Source: Acanthaster planci
Lineage: Eukaryota > Echinodermata > Asteroidea > Valvatida > Acanthasteridae
Direction: 5' to 3'
Assembly: GCF_001949145.1 (NCBI RefSeq)
Contig: NW_019091360.1
Coordinates: 1,897,231-1,961,230 of the forward strand
DNA: 64,000 nt
Below are positions 38,150-49,600 of this stretch, piece by piece. Position 1 is the first letter of the stretch. Each line of letters opens with the position of its first letter. A model generated the notes under the pieces. It saw only the letters and a program-made list of their open reading frames with translations, made no database searches and was not told the origin of the DNA. The position numbers and the translations under genes are program-made.

Positions 38150-38405
38150 GGGAGGCATTTAATTAGCAGCGATCGTCGGCGGTGATCTTACTCGGCAGAG
38201 GCCTGGTCATTGAACCCACTGCCCCCTGACTAGCCGCTTGAACAGCTCGGGCCGAGCCTGCCCGCGCTGCTCACACTGCGCACTGATCGATACCGGCCTT
38301 AATGCCCCACGAGGTGCCCCGTTGGAATTGCACGACCCCCCCTCCCTGCACTGGTCAAGCGCTGTTGCGAAAACAAGGAAGACAGGGGCCTAATTAATTA
38401 ACATG
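38150..38405. promoter_or_regulatory. Candidate enhancer block bounded by TAATTA sites
   Basis: TTTAATTAG at 38158-38166 and TAATTAATTA at 38391-38400 bracket a GC-richer, non-repetitive stretch inside AT-rich DNA. This composition is common for conserved non-coding elements near developmental genes. No conservation test is possible here. Confidence 0.3.
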
Positions 38406-39729
38406 CACAGGACGCGCATGAGGGGCGGATCGATTTGAACAAGAAGGAGAAAACCAACGTAGGGATTTCTTCTCCAGATAATGAAGGTGTGCTCGTGTGT
38501 AGGTGGTCACCTTACAACACAACGACGAACATTTTGGTCCATTTTGGCCCCCCCCGTCAGTTTATAAGAAAAACAAGAGCAAGACTGATACCCTTCTCAA
38601 GTTTATTTACACTGAAGAAATCGAAAAGACTGACTTCTAAAGCTCGTCGCAAATACAGAGACAGGCTCATCAGGAAAGAACACTGATAGACACTAATAGT
38701 CACAAAGTTACTTCCGAACGAGGGAATAAAACCGAATCGGCAGGCTCACGAAAAGTTTCATTTGATCTCGCATGCCAACTACGTATGTTAACAAAATATC
38801 GATAGAAACCATCGACCAATATTCAGAAGCCGACTCATTCGTTGGTGTCAAACCTGCGTTTATGTGAATAAATTTAAGCCTTTATATATTTGTTAATGAT
38901 GTATTTTATGGCACACGCGATAGAATTCTTCGGAAAAGAAACAAAATCCAGTGGCAGCTGACCTATTCACCGCTGCTTGACATTTGTTGCAATTCACGCA
39001 ATAATTGAAATGTCCAAGGACAAGATATATGGATCATTTGCAAAAATGGTGGTAAAGGAATGCAAGAATGCCCTTTAGGGATCAGCTCGAATATTAGCTT
39101 TGTTATTCCCCAAATTGTGGACAAACAAAGAGCGAGAGCTGCCGAACGACAATAGTAACTTTGACCGACAAACAGATAGGTATAAGGGCGAGAGCACGAG
39201 CCCTAAATCAGCTGTAGACTTATTGCAGGGGTAACGACATAATTAAAAAAACTAATTTTTTTACTTTAAGATCAAGATGATCTTCGTGATATGAGGAAGT
39301 GTTTTGGTACTGTCGTGTTTTGTGTTGTTTGTTTTTGTCTTTGTTTTAAGAAAAATATCCAACTTTGGTTGTTGCTCATTATAAATGAGTTACTGTTGGC
39401 CATCAAAGGCGCGATGGAACGAAAAAAAGGGCAATCATTTTAAAGAATTTCGTACTTGCTTCGCATTGGGATGAAATCCAGATTGCGCGTTTTAGATTTT
39501 TGACAAAGATATTTTGTGAGAGTTGAAGAGCGATTAGACCAACAGACAACAGAGCACTGTTCTAGAAAGCTGAAACTGTGCCCCTGCAAGAGAAATGAAA
39601 TCTTGTAAGATTTCCTCATTCAGCATGGAGATTCGACACCCAGTTTCGGACGTCATTTCATTTGAGCCTTTCAATTCAACAACATTAGCAACAATAAACA
39701 AGAACAAGAAGAAGAACAGGAAGAGGTCT

Positions 39730-39889
39730 AACAACAACAACAACAACAACAACAACAAAACAACAACCAACAACAACAATACCAGCAACAACAACAACAA
39801 CACCAGCAACAACAACAACAACAACAACAACAAAACAACAACAACAAAACAACAACAACAATACCAGCAATAACAACTAGAACAACAAG
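39730..39889. repeat. (AAC)n microsatellite
   Basis: About 160 bases of imperfect CAA/AAC repeats. The long Asn-rich and Val/Leu-rich open frames over it are repeat artefacts. Confidence 0.95.
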
Positions 39890-42270
39890 AACAATGGCAG
39901 CATTGACGACAAACAGATCAGCAAAGCCCGGCTCTGTGTTTTGAACAACAATATCACTTTTGCTGATGTTTTGGAAGTTTTATGGTTGAAGCAGCATTCT
40001 GTGTCAAATGCAAATTCCAATTATCGCAAACGTCAGGGAAGTTTGAGGCCAACAGTTTTCTTCTCTTGCTGTTGTTTCACTTTGCCAGGATTGTGATTAT
40101 TTAGGCATGTAAATTGATTTGGATGTTGCTCAGTTATTCCCAATCTTGCTTGAAGTTTCCCGTGGCGTGATTACTACGAGAATGAAATTGGATCTTCATA
40201 GTAAGCAATGGTCGATGTGATCCATCAGTCCATCCCAGATAGCCTATCGGTTGTTCGGGGACATCCCTTGCCCCAGCGTCTACACCTCGCCTGCAAATGA
40301 TATTGTTTTCTTTATCGCGGACCCTCCCCCGATTCGCACCTCTATTGCCGACGAGGGGGGGGGGACAGAGAGAACGAGTACACGGGATCTTGCGTAGCGG
40401 CGGGCCGGGGACGCACCGGTGGGATCACAGGCTACAGCTCCCTGCAAATTACGCCTCGGTTCAGGTTGCCGTCGCGCGGGGATTCGCTTCGCTCGCAGCA
40501 GCCCGTTTTCTGACCGGACACCCGATACGGCCAACCATCTCATTTCCCCGTCCACGGAACCAGATTTTCTTCGTCGAGATGGAATTACAGCGGCGGATGT
40601 GAACTGCACTGAATCAATGTTTTCTCTGGCGCCCCCCATGGGGCGAAAGACAAATGCTGGGGGATTTAAGAGCCGTCGATAATGCGACTATGATGCGGTT
40701 TTAATATGTAACCGAATGCTAATCCTATTTGTAATTAAGTCCAACAGAAATGCGAGTTGATCGACTCCCCGCTTGGACATATAACCGTTCGAAAAAAAAA
40801 ATCAGATGAAAACTGCTTGCAGGAAACTCTAAAAGTTACAACATTCATTAATTTGGAAATCGCAATATGTTTATACGCCATGGACTCATCTCAAAATCTT
40901 TTGGGGTGTCAAAATGTCAACAACTACAATGCACTTAAATCAGCACCAGAGAACGAATTGCGTCTGAATTTTACTTCCCAAATCCATAGATAATAACGGC
41001 GTGTACATGTATATCACCGAGTTATTCTGCTCACTAGTACCTAATACGACGCAAGCTGAAGAATGGACCGTTTCATATTTTACAGATCTACAACAACCAA
41101 ATCGAAGCTGCTTATGTTACATTGTTTGGATGGAAAATAAGACCATGATGTTATATCAGAAGTACTGTAGATCACATCTCATAAACATTTATTGTCTTAA
41201 GGTAACAAGACAAATGAAGTTACCAGACAAGTTACGGTAACATTGAAGATGGCCAGTCTAGAAACAGTTAATTGAGCCAACTGATTGAGATTGAACTTGC
41301 TTTCACAACCTCTCATTCACGGAAACTGGTTTTTCATGGATGCAGAAAAAAAAGTTCTTGGGTATGATAGTGATGCACTGTCCTTTTCGTTTGAAATGTC
41401 GAAACATTACAATGATGTTTTCTGTCAACTTGATCCCGACATGACAGTTAAAATTGTCACATTAAGTACCATATACGTTTTTAAAACAATTGTATTGTAG
41501 TATTTTATTTTTTTTTATATATTTTGTGCATTCAGATTCCGGTGCATGTGGTAAAAGTTTGATTTGAAAAGCGGTGGTTTAAAAAGAGGCAGTTTTTATG
41601 CAGTTGAATCATTAACCTGTAATTGTTTGTTCATTTTTCAAACCGTTATATCTTCTGTATAAAGTTTCACCATTTCCAAGGAAAGTGCATTTTTATTAAT
41701 TTTTTCCAATTTTCTTTTTTCATGGCTGATCTCATCGTCAGTCCAGCCACATCAACCAGCAGAAAAAGGAAAGTCACACATTTTTAGAAGGCATTGAATG
41801 TTCTGCTTATCTGTTTACTCTTTATTCTTTCCAAAGCATGACAGGACCCATTTTGAAAAGAAAATTCTTCTATTCACTTCGCTAACATCAACTTTTAAGC
41901 CAAGTCGCTCTGTGGGAAGGGAGGCAAAGTGCCTCTCCTATGTGCATCCGTGTCCACGCGGCAGACGACCCGTGTAACCCTCTCCCCGTCCACGCTGAAA
42001 GCGCCGAATTAAAGAGCTAATTTCCAGGCAGTTTTGGGTTTCATAACTTGATATCGGGTGGCCATGGGATGATTTCAATGCCCAGAACAGTCAAATCAGT
42101 GTGCACATTTCGACTGCACGCTGTTGCCGGGCGCTAATTGGCCAACGCTTACATCCTTACTTGATGCGCACACTTGTCGAAGCTTGGTGACTGGCTCTTC
42201 GAAAAATTATTCACAAAAAGAAATCTTTTAAAATATACATAAAATATATTTTTGTTAATAACGACGCTTA
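39890..42270. other. Gene-free stretch
   Basis: A GC-richer block with a G run lies at 40260-40690; the rest is AT-rich. No gene, RNA or repeat is recognised. Confidence 0.5.
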
Positions 42271-42275
42271 GAGTT

Positions 42276-42699
42276 TAAACACATTTCTAAACACATTTTT
42301 GTACCCACTTTTTGACATGTTTAGTGTCATGCGTTTAGGAATGTGTTGAAATACTAAACAGATTTCAAAAAGCTAAACATGCATGTACCACGGAAAAGCA
42401 TTTAGCGTTTAAATACATTCCTAAACACATTTTATATATGTGACAGACTTTGTGTGAAGTTTTTGTCGGTTAATATAGAAGGTTGAAAAACAAAGATTGA
42501 AGTAACTTCTCCCTTCCAACATTACTAACCACGCCGGTCCTTGTTTGGCTTTATAAGGCCTGTCTTCGTCAAAACCAATTTAACGCAATCTTGCTACCGA
42601 AAGGCAAACACGTTTAAAACCTCACTACGTCATACCAAAGTCCTAAACATCAGGGCGTAACTGCTTAACGCTACCTATCGAATCCCTTAAATGTGTTTA
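42276..42699. promoter_or_regulatory. Dense TAAACA (forkhead-core-like) motif cluster
   Basis: TAAACA or its complement occurs at 42276, 42288, 42319, 42355, 42374, 42422, 42644 and 42694, six of them within about 150 bp. GTTTAGGAATGTGT (42333-42346) has a 13/14 inverted partner at 42413-42426. The region could be a forkhead-bound element or a decayed inverted-repeat transposon. Confidence 0.4.
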
Positions 42700-45694
42700 G
42701 GGTCTGAGCTTGGTGAAAACTGGAAGCAAGGAAGCTTGTGGGAGAGTGTTTAATTTGAAGAAATCAGTTTCGCAGTTCGGCTCCATGCCTGTTGTAAGCC
42801 TTGTAGGGAGCACTCAGTTAACATCTTATCTTGTACCTCACCCAGTAGCGCTGATGATTTCATCCGAGGCCAGTCTTGAGGCTAATTTATTTACCTCGCT
42901 CTTCATCAGCCTCCGGAACCCCCCCCCCAAAAAAAATGGAAGCGAAAGAGAAAGTGCGGACAAATATCACTGCACCAAAAAATGAAAAAAAAAATCGTTT
43001 TCTTCTTTCTCCCCTGTCTTCAAAGCCCGACAGTTGAAGCCGGGATTGAATTCATTTTGCATACTCCATTGGGCGCCATTTCTCCGCTGAATTTGCTTCT
43101 GAGGCGGTCACGGGGGCGAAGATGAATGCTCCATCCCAGCCATCAGTTCGATTAGATTGTCCTTGCATCATATCAGCTTGGGCCGCTGCGACCCTGGGGA
43201 CGACGGGAACCCCCCCCCCGCGCATGCGTTGGCCTCGAGGCGCGCAATGAGGGGATAATTCTTTCAATTGGTGTCCGTTCAGGAGCGCGTGAGGCTTCTT
43301 GAAGCTACAAACGCTGTTAATAAAAATGAGAGAGAAAAACGCATCTGTCTATACAGTGTTTCGGTTTCAACAGGTTTATATTAGTGAATAAAAACACAGG
43401 AAAAATTCAATTTATAGATATTGCGTGCATGTGAAATAAAGTTTTAATTCTTCATTTTTCAAATATTAAAAGGAATAATGCTTTTGAAATAAGCTGTATA
43501 AAAAGACTAGATATCTCGCGGTCGGACCGGGTGTAACTAAAGTCGTTTGGACTGAAATTTTAGATGGTAATCCACTGAACAAACCTTTTTTCCCCAGCAT
43601 CCTTGTTGTGTTTAAAATTGTATAAATGAGTTTTCCTTCTGCTACCTGCAGTAAACATGAACTTGCCAAGTATTCACTCCCCTCAGATTCGAAGATAAGC
43701 GGGCAACCGCTCTGAATGGACGATATTAAAGCCCGCCCTCTGGGGACTGGTAGCCATGATCACGTGACAGTGTCCTTGAATTCTCAGTGATTGTTACATA
43801 CCAGAGTTCGATTTTGAACTTTGGACAGTTGAGGAATGAGTGGTTACTTGCTCATTTCTTCACCCATGTCAGTGTCTCAAGTTTGACTAGGGTTGAACTC
43901 GTTTTCCCGTGTCTGAACAACAAACAAGCACACACATAAACGCACTCCCCCCAAAACAAAACAAAACAAAACAAAAAAACCAACAACCAAAGACCAACAA
44001 CTATCGATTGCATTCAAAGTAATGATCGATTTCCGCCTGCCACACGGAATCGACCCAGTCACCCACTTGGGCTCCCACTAAGCTGGGGGGTTCACCAGAC
44101 TGGGTCACGGCTATAGGCCCCGCCACCAACCCCCCCCCCAGCTCGGGTCAACGCCCGGCCGGTTCGCCTGGGCCCTGTTACGCGAACTTTCATCATCCCG
44201 GTGTCATCGTGTTAAATTAAACCTCCGTCAATGCCTCGCAGATGTCGTGTCTCCTTTGAATCATTTTGACATGAAAAAAAAAAAGAAAGGAAGAAATGTG
44301 AGCACGGTCAACTGGCCCCAGCTTCTCACATTTTATCGAAGTTTCTCAAGGCACGTTACACCGGGGAGACCCGCAACTCCACACGGTTGTGATTCATCAT
44401 TACTGGGACTTTTTATCTTTTGTGTAGCCATTTTTTTAAGGGTGAGGTTTTTTTTCTGGGGGGCTGCTTAGTCCTGGTGGTACGAGGGGAGGGCCAGACG
44501 ACAAGCGGGACTTCGAATCTGGGGGGCGAAAGGGGGGACGCTGGCCCTCCCTTGGGTCGGGGTCAGGCTGACTGGGTCATTCCTCCATCCTACGCCAGCT
44601 AGCGGTCGTCAACCCACGCTCAACTCTCTTTTTCCTCATTCCACTTTCCCCCCTTCTCCTCAGGACTTCCATAGAAGCAATAAATCAAAACGAATACCTT
44701 TCCGTTTCCCCTGGCCATGGGCAACTTTACGGGCTTACACGGGTGTATACGACCCGTTTGGGGACGACCTTCAATAACATTGGACAAAAACCATGCGTCA
44801 ACTGGGAACGAAACTGTAAATTTGGGGGTTATATTTCTTCGTGGGTTGAGTTCAAAATCCTCCAGATTGAAAAAAAAAGATGATCAAGCTTGGGTCCCTG
44901 CTTCGATGTCGTTAGTACGGGGCATAACAATAGGTAAGCCTCACCTTGGGCAGAGTGCAAGCTAGAAATGCTTCTCCTTCAAAAGAAAACCACATTTTGA
45001 TGGAATTTTAAATTATGGGCCTAATACCGTCTACTATAAAACACACATAATATATGGAAGTATTAGACGCCCAGCAATTACCTATTTGCGGTTTTGACCA
45101 TGAAATACATGGCGGGGTCCGAAATAAACTTCCAAAGATAGCACCGGCCTCATCTGTCGTCAGCATTTTCTCGCGTGTAAGCAAGTGGCGAGGGCCCAGA
45201 CCTTGTAAACTCTCAACACAAGTTTGGACCCGGCCTGTTTTCAATACCCCGATGACGCTTTTGCTTTTGTAACATGCGGCTCCTAAAATATCACTGGCCT
45301 TGTGAACCACAGCCCCCCTGCAAATCTGGACAGACTTGTGCAGTTCAGCCCACTTTGCATGGGTAACTGTCGCCAGAGAGTCTGATCGGTCTCATATCCC
45401 GAGAAAAACATCGGAGAGTTTGCATGGACAAAACAACCGAATTCGGGAGTGTCAATTTACATGCAACGGGTTAAGGATGTAACTTCGCACATCCAAGGTC
45501 AAAACCTAAGGCGTGGGTACAATTTAGGATATAGAAAGGAGACAGAAATGTGTACCGGAGAGATGGAAGCCCAAAACTGGAAAACAAACACGAGTCTCCC
45601 GTCGCTAAAGTTTTTCACTCAGAAAGCTACAGGCCGTTCAAATCCGTAAATGGCAGCTACATCAATTGGGCTAAGACAGCATACTCGATTATGA
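42700..45694. other. Gene-free stretch
   Basis: It contains a GC-richer block at 43030-43270, a 9-bp inverted repeat GACCCAGTC/GACTGGGTC (44052-44060 and 44098-44106), an AAAAC pentanucleotide run, and a G-rich block at 44450-44580. A CACGTG E-box lies in ATCACGTGAC near 43759. No gene is recognised. Confidence 0.5.
43953..43979. repeat. (AAAAC)n simple repeat
   Basis: Five to six AAAAC units followed by a short A run. Low-complexity DNA. Confidence 0.85.
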
Positions 45695-45888
45695 TCGCCT
45701 TTCCAGCGTAAAATCGAAATTGAACGAATCCGTGGTCAACGCGCCCCTTTGTTACAACTTGAAGAACTCCTTAGTATTCCCCATTTACTTTTTCTTTACC
45801 TACTCTTCTTATTAACACTTGAATCAACTTGCCGAATGGTCCAGCGTGAACTCCTCAGAATGTTTGGACTCCGAAAGAACTCAGATGG
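45695..45888 (+). CDS. Weak candidate exon with BMP-propeptide-like segment
   Basis: The frame is open after a TGA at 45692-45694 and encodes a hydrophobic run (IPHLLFLYLLFLLTLES), then MVQRELLRMFGLRKNSDG. ELLRMFGLRK resembles the short helix motif near the start of BMP2/4-type propeptides. A GGGTAT donor-like site follows at 45889. Against it, there is no ATG before the hydrophobic run (the first is at 45836, after it). No cysteine-knot ligand domain appears later in the window, and a match of about ten residues can arise by chance over this much sequence. Recorded as a possibility, not a gene call. Confidence 0.12.
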
Positions 45889-46360
45889 GTATTTTTTTAG
45901 TCCCATATACCGTTCAGAGGATCACAGATTTGGGAGAAAGCGCTCCCCGTGTACTTGTGTTGTAACCTTTCTAACTCACGGTCGTATCACGAATGAACCC
46001 CGTTTGAACGAGCCTGAAACCCAACGGGTCAGCGGCGTTGTGGTCGATAGGGTCAACCGCCTTAGAATCTCTCGCCGAATTTCTTCACCTCCCAACCCTC
46101 CCCTCTACGATACAAGGTAGATCCTGCGGTCCGCGAATCTGCCCACGAATTCCGTGACCACAACACGGGTGTATGAATTTCCCTTTCCGCATTTAACTAT
46201 TATCACTCCAGTCATCCTGAATGCTTACTTTACTTTCCACATAGTATGCGTCCAACTCAAGCTGCACGTGACCTCTGCCACTTCGTGCGACCAGTTACGG
46301 ACCATAATTGACTGTCACTGTGTTATCCACAGTAACGGCCGAACCCCAACAAAGCCTGCG

Positions 46361-46456
46361 CCCATTGGTCTCTCTGACTGAATAATTATAACTCTCTCAC
46401 GCCCACTCTCGTTGTCCATTGGTCATAAGTTTGTTTACGGTACAACAGGTGGGCGG
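46361..46456. promoter_or_regulatory. Promoter-like cluster: two inverted CCAAT boxes and a GC box
   Basis: CCATTGGTC occurs at 46362-46370 and CCATTGGTC again at 46416-46424, followed by GGGCGG at 46451-46456. Paired NF-Y-type sites about 54 bp apart plus a GC box are typical of TATA-less promoters. A short open frame with a signal-peptide-like start begins about 110 bp downstream. Confidence 0.35.
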
Positions 46457-46563
46457 AGTCACTGAATTGTAGCAAGTGTAATCAACAGTCGACGTAGAGC
46501 CTACTCCTGCACCATGCCAGTGCACAGGGACAATTCATCGTGGACGTATCACGCGAACACGCC

Positions 46564-46683
46564 ATGTCGAAAATACCACTCCTTTTCTTCATGGTCATTC
46601 TTGTCTGCGAGGCTGCATTACTCAGCAGAACCGATCCTCGCTGCATTCCATCAGAGGTCACTTTAACAGTGCACAACATCTGA
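46564..46683 (+). CDS. Small open frame with signal-peptide-like N-terminus (possible first exon)
   Basis: The 39-residue frame starts in a favourable context (gccATGt). It encodes MSKIPLLFFMVILVCEAALL and then SRTDPRCIPSEVTLTVHNI. A lysine followed by about twelve hydrophobic residues and a small-residue cleavage-like EAA fits a secretory signal. A weak donor-like site (AG|GTCACT) falls in the codon after CIPSE at about 46656, so it could instead be exon 1 of a spliced secreted protein. It sits downstream of paired CCAAT and GC boxes. An upstream ATG at 46514 opens an overlapping frame, which counts against it. No family is recognised. Confidence 0.2.
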   Translation: MSKIPLLFFMVILVCEAALLSRTDPRCIPSEVTLTVHNI

Positions 46684-46689
46684 TGTACA

Positions 46690-49600
46690 TGTACATGACA
46701 TGTACAAACTTGACATACACAATGTAAACAGCGGCGAGGTTTGTAACTGGGCACAACATTAGTAATGAATTCCACAGAGACTTATTTGAACCTGTTCCCG
46801 GAAGCGACCCCCTTGGATCGCCCATGTGACTGTGTTGGCGTCATTTTTATGCAACATGGTTTTATACAGCACTATCCCTGATTGTCGTGAACTAACTGTT
46901 AAACAGGCTTCAAACTCAGGCAAATATTCAACTTTATGTGTGCCCAGCGCGGTATTTCCGGGGGGGGGGTAGTGTTGCACTTTTGCCGTCAAATCTGCTG
47001 GATCTACACCACTTCTTCAGTTGTTTAAATGTCCCATCAAAGAAAACCAGTGAGATTTGTGGAGGGAAAAACAAACAAATCTGCCTGGTAATAAAATCAA
47101 ATAAACAAGGCAAAGGCAAAACAATCCTCTTCAAATCCTAAATTCTGTGTCTGATCCATGGTGCACCAGACCTTGCACCACACGAAAAAAAAAACAAACA
47201 GAAAGTCTTTACCGATCTACAGCGTTTTTTGGAACAGACTGAGTATACACTTAGGCCTATGTCCTGCTGAATTCAGATCACGTTGGCATTCGTCAGTAAT
47301 TTATGTTGTGCACACTACCGCTGCGTTAGTCTGTGCATAGTACGGGAACGACTCATCCAATGCTTTGACTAGAGTCGTTGTTTATCGTCGGCAAGAAAAG
47401 CAATCTGTGCCATTAGATTATTCACACTACAGAGTAAGGAAGGGACGATAGGCCAAAAGGAGCCTGAAGCTGTGTTGGATTTAGGTGTTTCTCTACTTAA
47501 AAAAAAACATTGTTGTCACTTGAGAGAAACTTTCCTTTTCTTTTGCTTGATGCAAAAGAAATGCAATATGGCAACATCTTTTGCTTGATGTAAAATTTAT
47601 ATTGAAAATGACAACATGTAGTAGTCTTCGGCCCAAATCAGAGCTGGTTAAGCGTACAGTTTGGACATATTTCTACACTCGTTTCAAGTGATGCTAACCC
47701 CAAGAGCCGATCCGTGAAACGCCGCATTTGGCCCGGCACCGAAGCGCAACAACTAAACTGGCGACCCCGGGTTCAAAGCATCGGCGCGCCCCCAGTCCAT
47801 TCACCAACGCCATACGGTCAGACGGCTTAGCCCGACTTAGATTTCTCGCAGACATAATTGAAAGAAAACATGAACGTGTCATGGCTATGTTATCCCCGCG
47901 TGCCTTATGGGCAACATTTTGGCCCCGGCACTCTGGGGAAATTAAAACACATGGGCTTCACTTCTCCATTTTTTGTGTGCCATGGTGGGTTTTACCCCAT
48001 CGTCTGTAGCGAGCCGACCCAGTCATGCTATATACCCACGACGCCGTGTTTTGCCGTTGGAGCTTAATGGGTGTTGGGGTATGAGGCAAACGTGGCAGCG
48101 CGCTCAGCTGTGGCGGAACAGGCCGTAACTGTAGGCTGTTGTAGCCGACGTGCACACGGCCCAAAGGCCAGCAGCAAGCGGGCTTAAACAACCCATAGGC
48201 TTACTTTAGTACCCAAACACTTGCCTCTGTCCTAGAGAATGCGCCACAGTAACATCCGCGCCACCATTCTCCATCCATCGGCAACGGTCACAAAACGCGT
48301 TGACCTCCACGCCAACTTCTCCTCGGCCAGAGAGCTCTCTTTTTGTTTTCGCTGCCGAGAATGTGGGGCGGGAACAGGCCATCGAAAATTCGGCAAAGAG
48401 GGGAGAAAGTTGTCGCCCCGTAAGTCACATTGTGTCACGTAGGATGTGAGCAGGGAAATGCCGCCATCCACACGCTACGGCTTACCGTAACACTGTCGAA
48501 TTCGTTGCGAGTAGGTAGTAAAAGACGGCATGCAAATATCACAAGCGGAATCCATTGCTTACACCAGGGAACGAACTTAACATGTGGTAAGTCTGTATTT
48601 TTTTAATGAAAATCTACTCGATATTTTGGACATTCTGTCTGCTCGCTACAGACATTGAAGATAACAGCCCACAAGACCTAGTTCACAGAAGTTAACAAGA
48701 AGATGGTAAAAAGGCGATTACTGCCCGGTGGTGTGGTGAAGTTCGTTTACCCGAAGGTTCATTGGTCTAAGAGCTCAATTAACTGACAAGCCTGAGCGGA
48801 TAAAGGAATCGTATTTCATATTTGAATTAATGACTGGAGTATTTGCGGCCGTCGAGCTTTCGGATTAGTACGCCTCCACACCATCACATCCTCAGACTAC
48901 TGAGTGGATCTCGAACACCCCTGGATGAGTTATTTTTCTGATATCTTTCAAGATGTGGCCTTCAGTATTCAAATTGATACGATAGATCAAAGTTTCACAT
49001 TAAGATTCTTCATGATTTGAGTCTTGAATGGAATTTGAGTAGATTTGAAAGGACGTATTTGGAGTGAGTGTTTTTCCCCACAAAGTAACGGATGGTTGTG
49101 TCTATGTAAGGGTTTGCAGTGAGAAACGTGCAGCATACTGTCCCATGATTGTGTACGAGCAAACTGACCAGAGGTTGGTTTGTTTTTCTCTCGACGGCGC
49201 TGTAAGGAAAACAAAAACAACTCCAGACTCGATTTGGCTGTGGGGCAAAGTGGCCGGCTTTTAAAAGACTCAAGTCTTGAACCTTGCAAGTAGCTGCAAA
49301 TCAACGCTGGAACAAAAATTGAAGCTGCTGATTTCATTATGAAACCAAAGTTGTACAGGAGAATCACACATGTTTAAGCCATAACTACACATATCCCAAT
49401 AAATAGCACGCTTATACTTTTTTTCATGAGAATATTTCACGACTCACGTTTCTTACATTTAATCATTTTAATATTCTCGAACCAGTGACTCTCTGTTCAA
49501 CCAATATTGTTAATAAACGATAAATAATCACAATTTGGGATTCTAATGAAGGAAATTATAATGCTTTATTAGAGTAGAAGTGTTTTTAAATTCCATTTTG

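Larger units (their letters stand above)
31384..39729. other. Gene-free stretch with candidate regulatory blocks
   Basis: No known protein is encoded. GC-richer complex blocks lie at 32330-32470 (with a nuclear-receptor DR1-like GGGTCAAAGGGCC at 32434-32446), 34980-36010, 37110-37500 and 38110-38420. A perfect CRE palindrome is at 32093-32100. A TATATATAAAA run near 32711 and a homeodomain-site cluster at 34860-34900 are also present. All regulatory readings are inference. Confidence 0.5.

Noticed and set aside
39534-39876. Leu/Val-rich and Asn-rich frames
   Set aside because: They are translations of the AAC microsatellite in different frames.
47735-47830. Possible tRNA-like segment (GACCCCGGGTTCAAAGC)
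   Set aside because: The GGTTCAAAGC part resembles a B box, but no matching acceptor stem, anticodon arm or A box could be folded on either strand.
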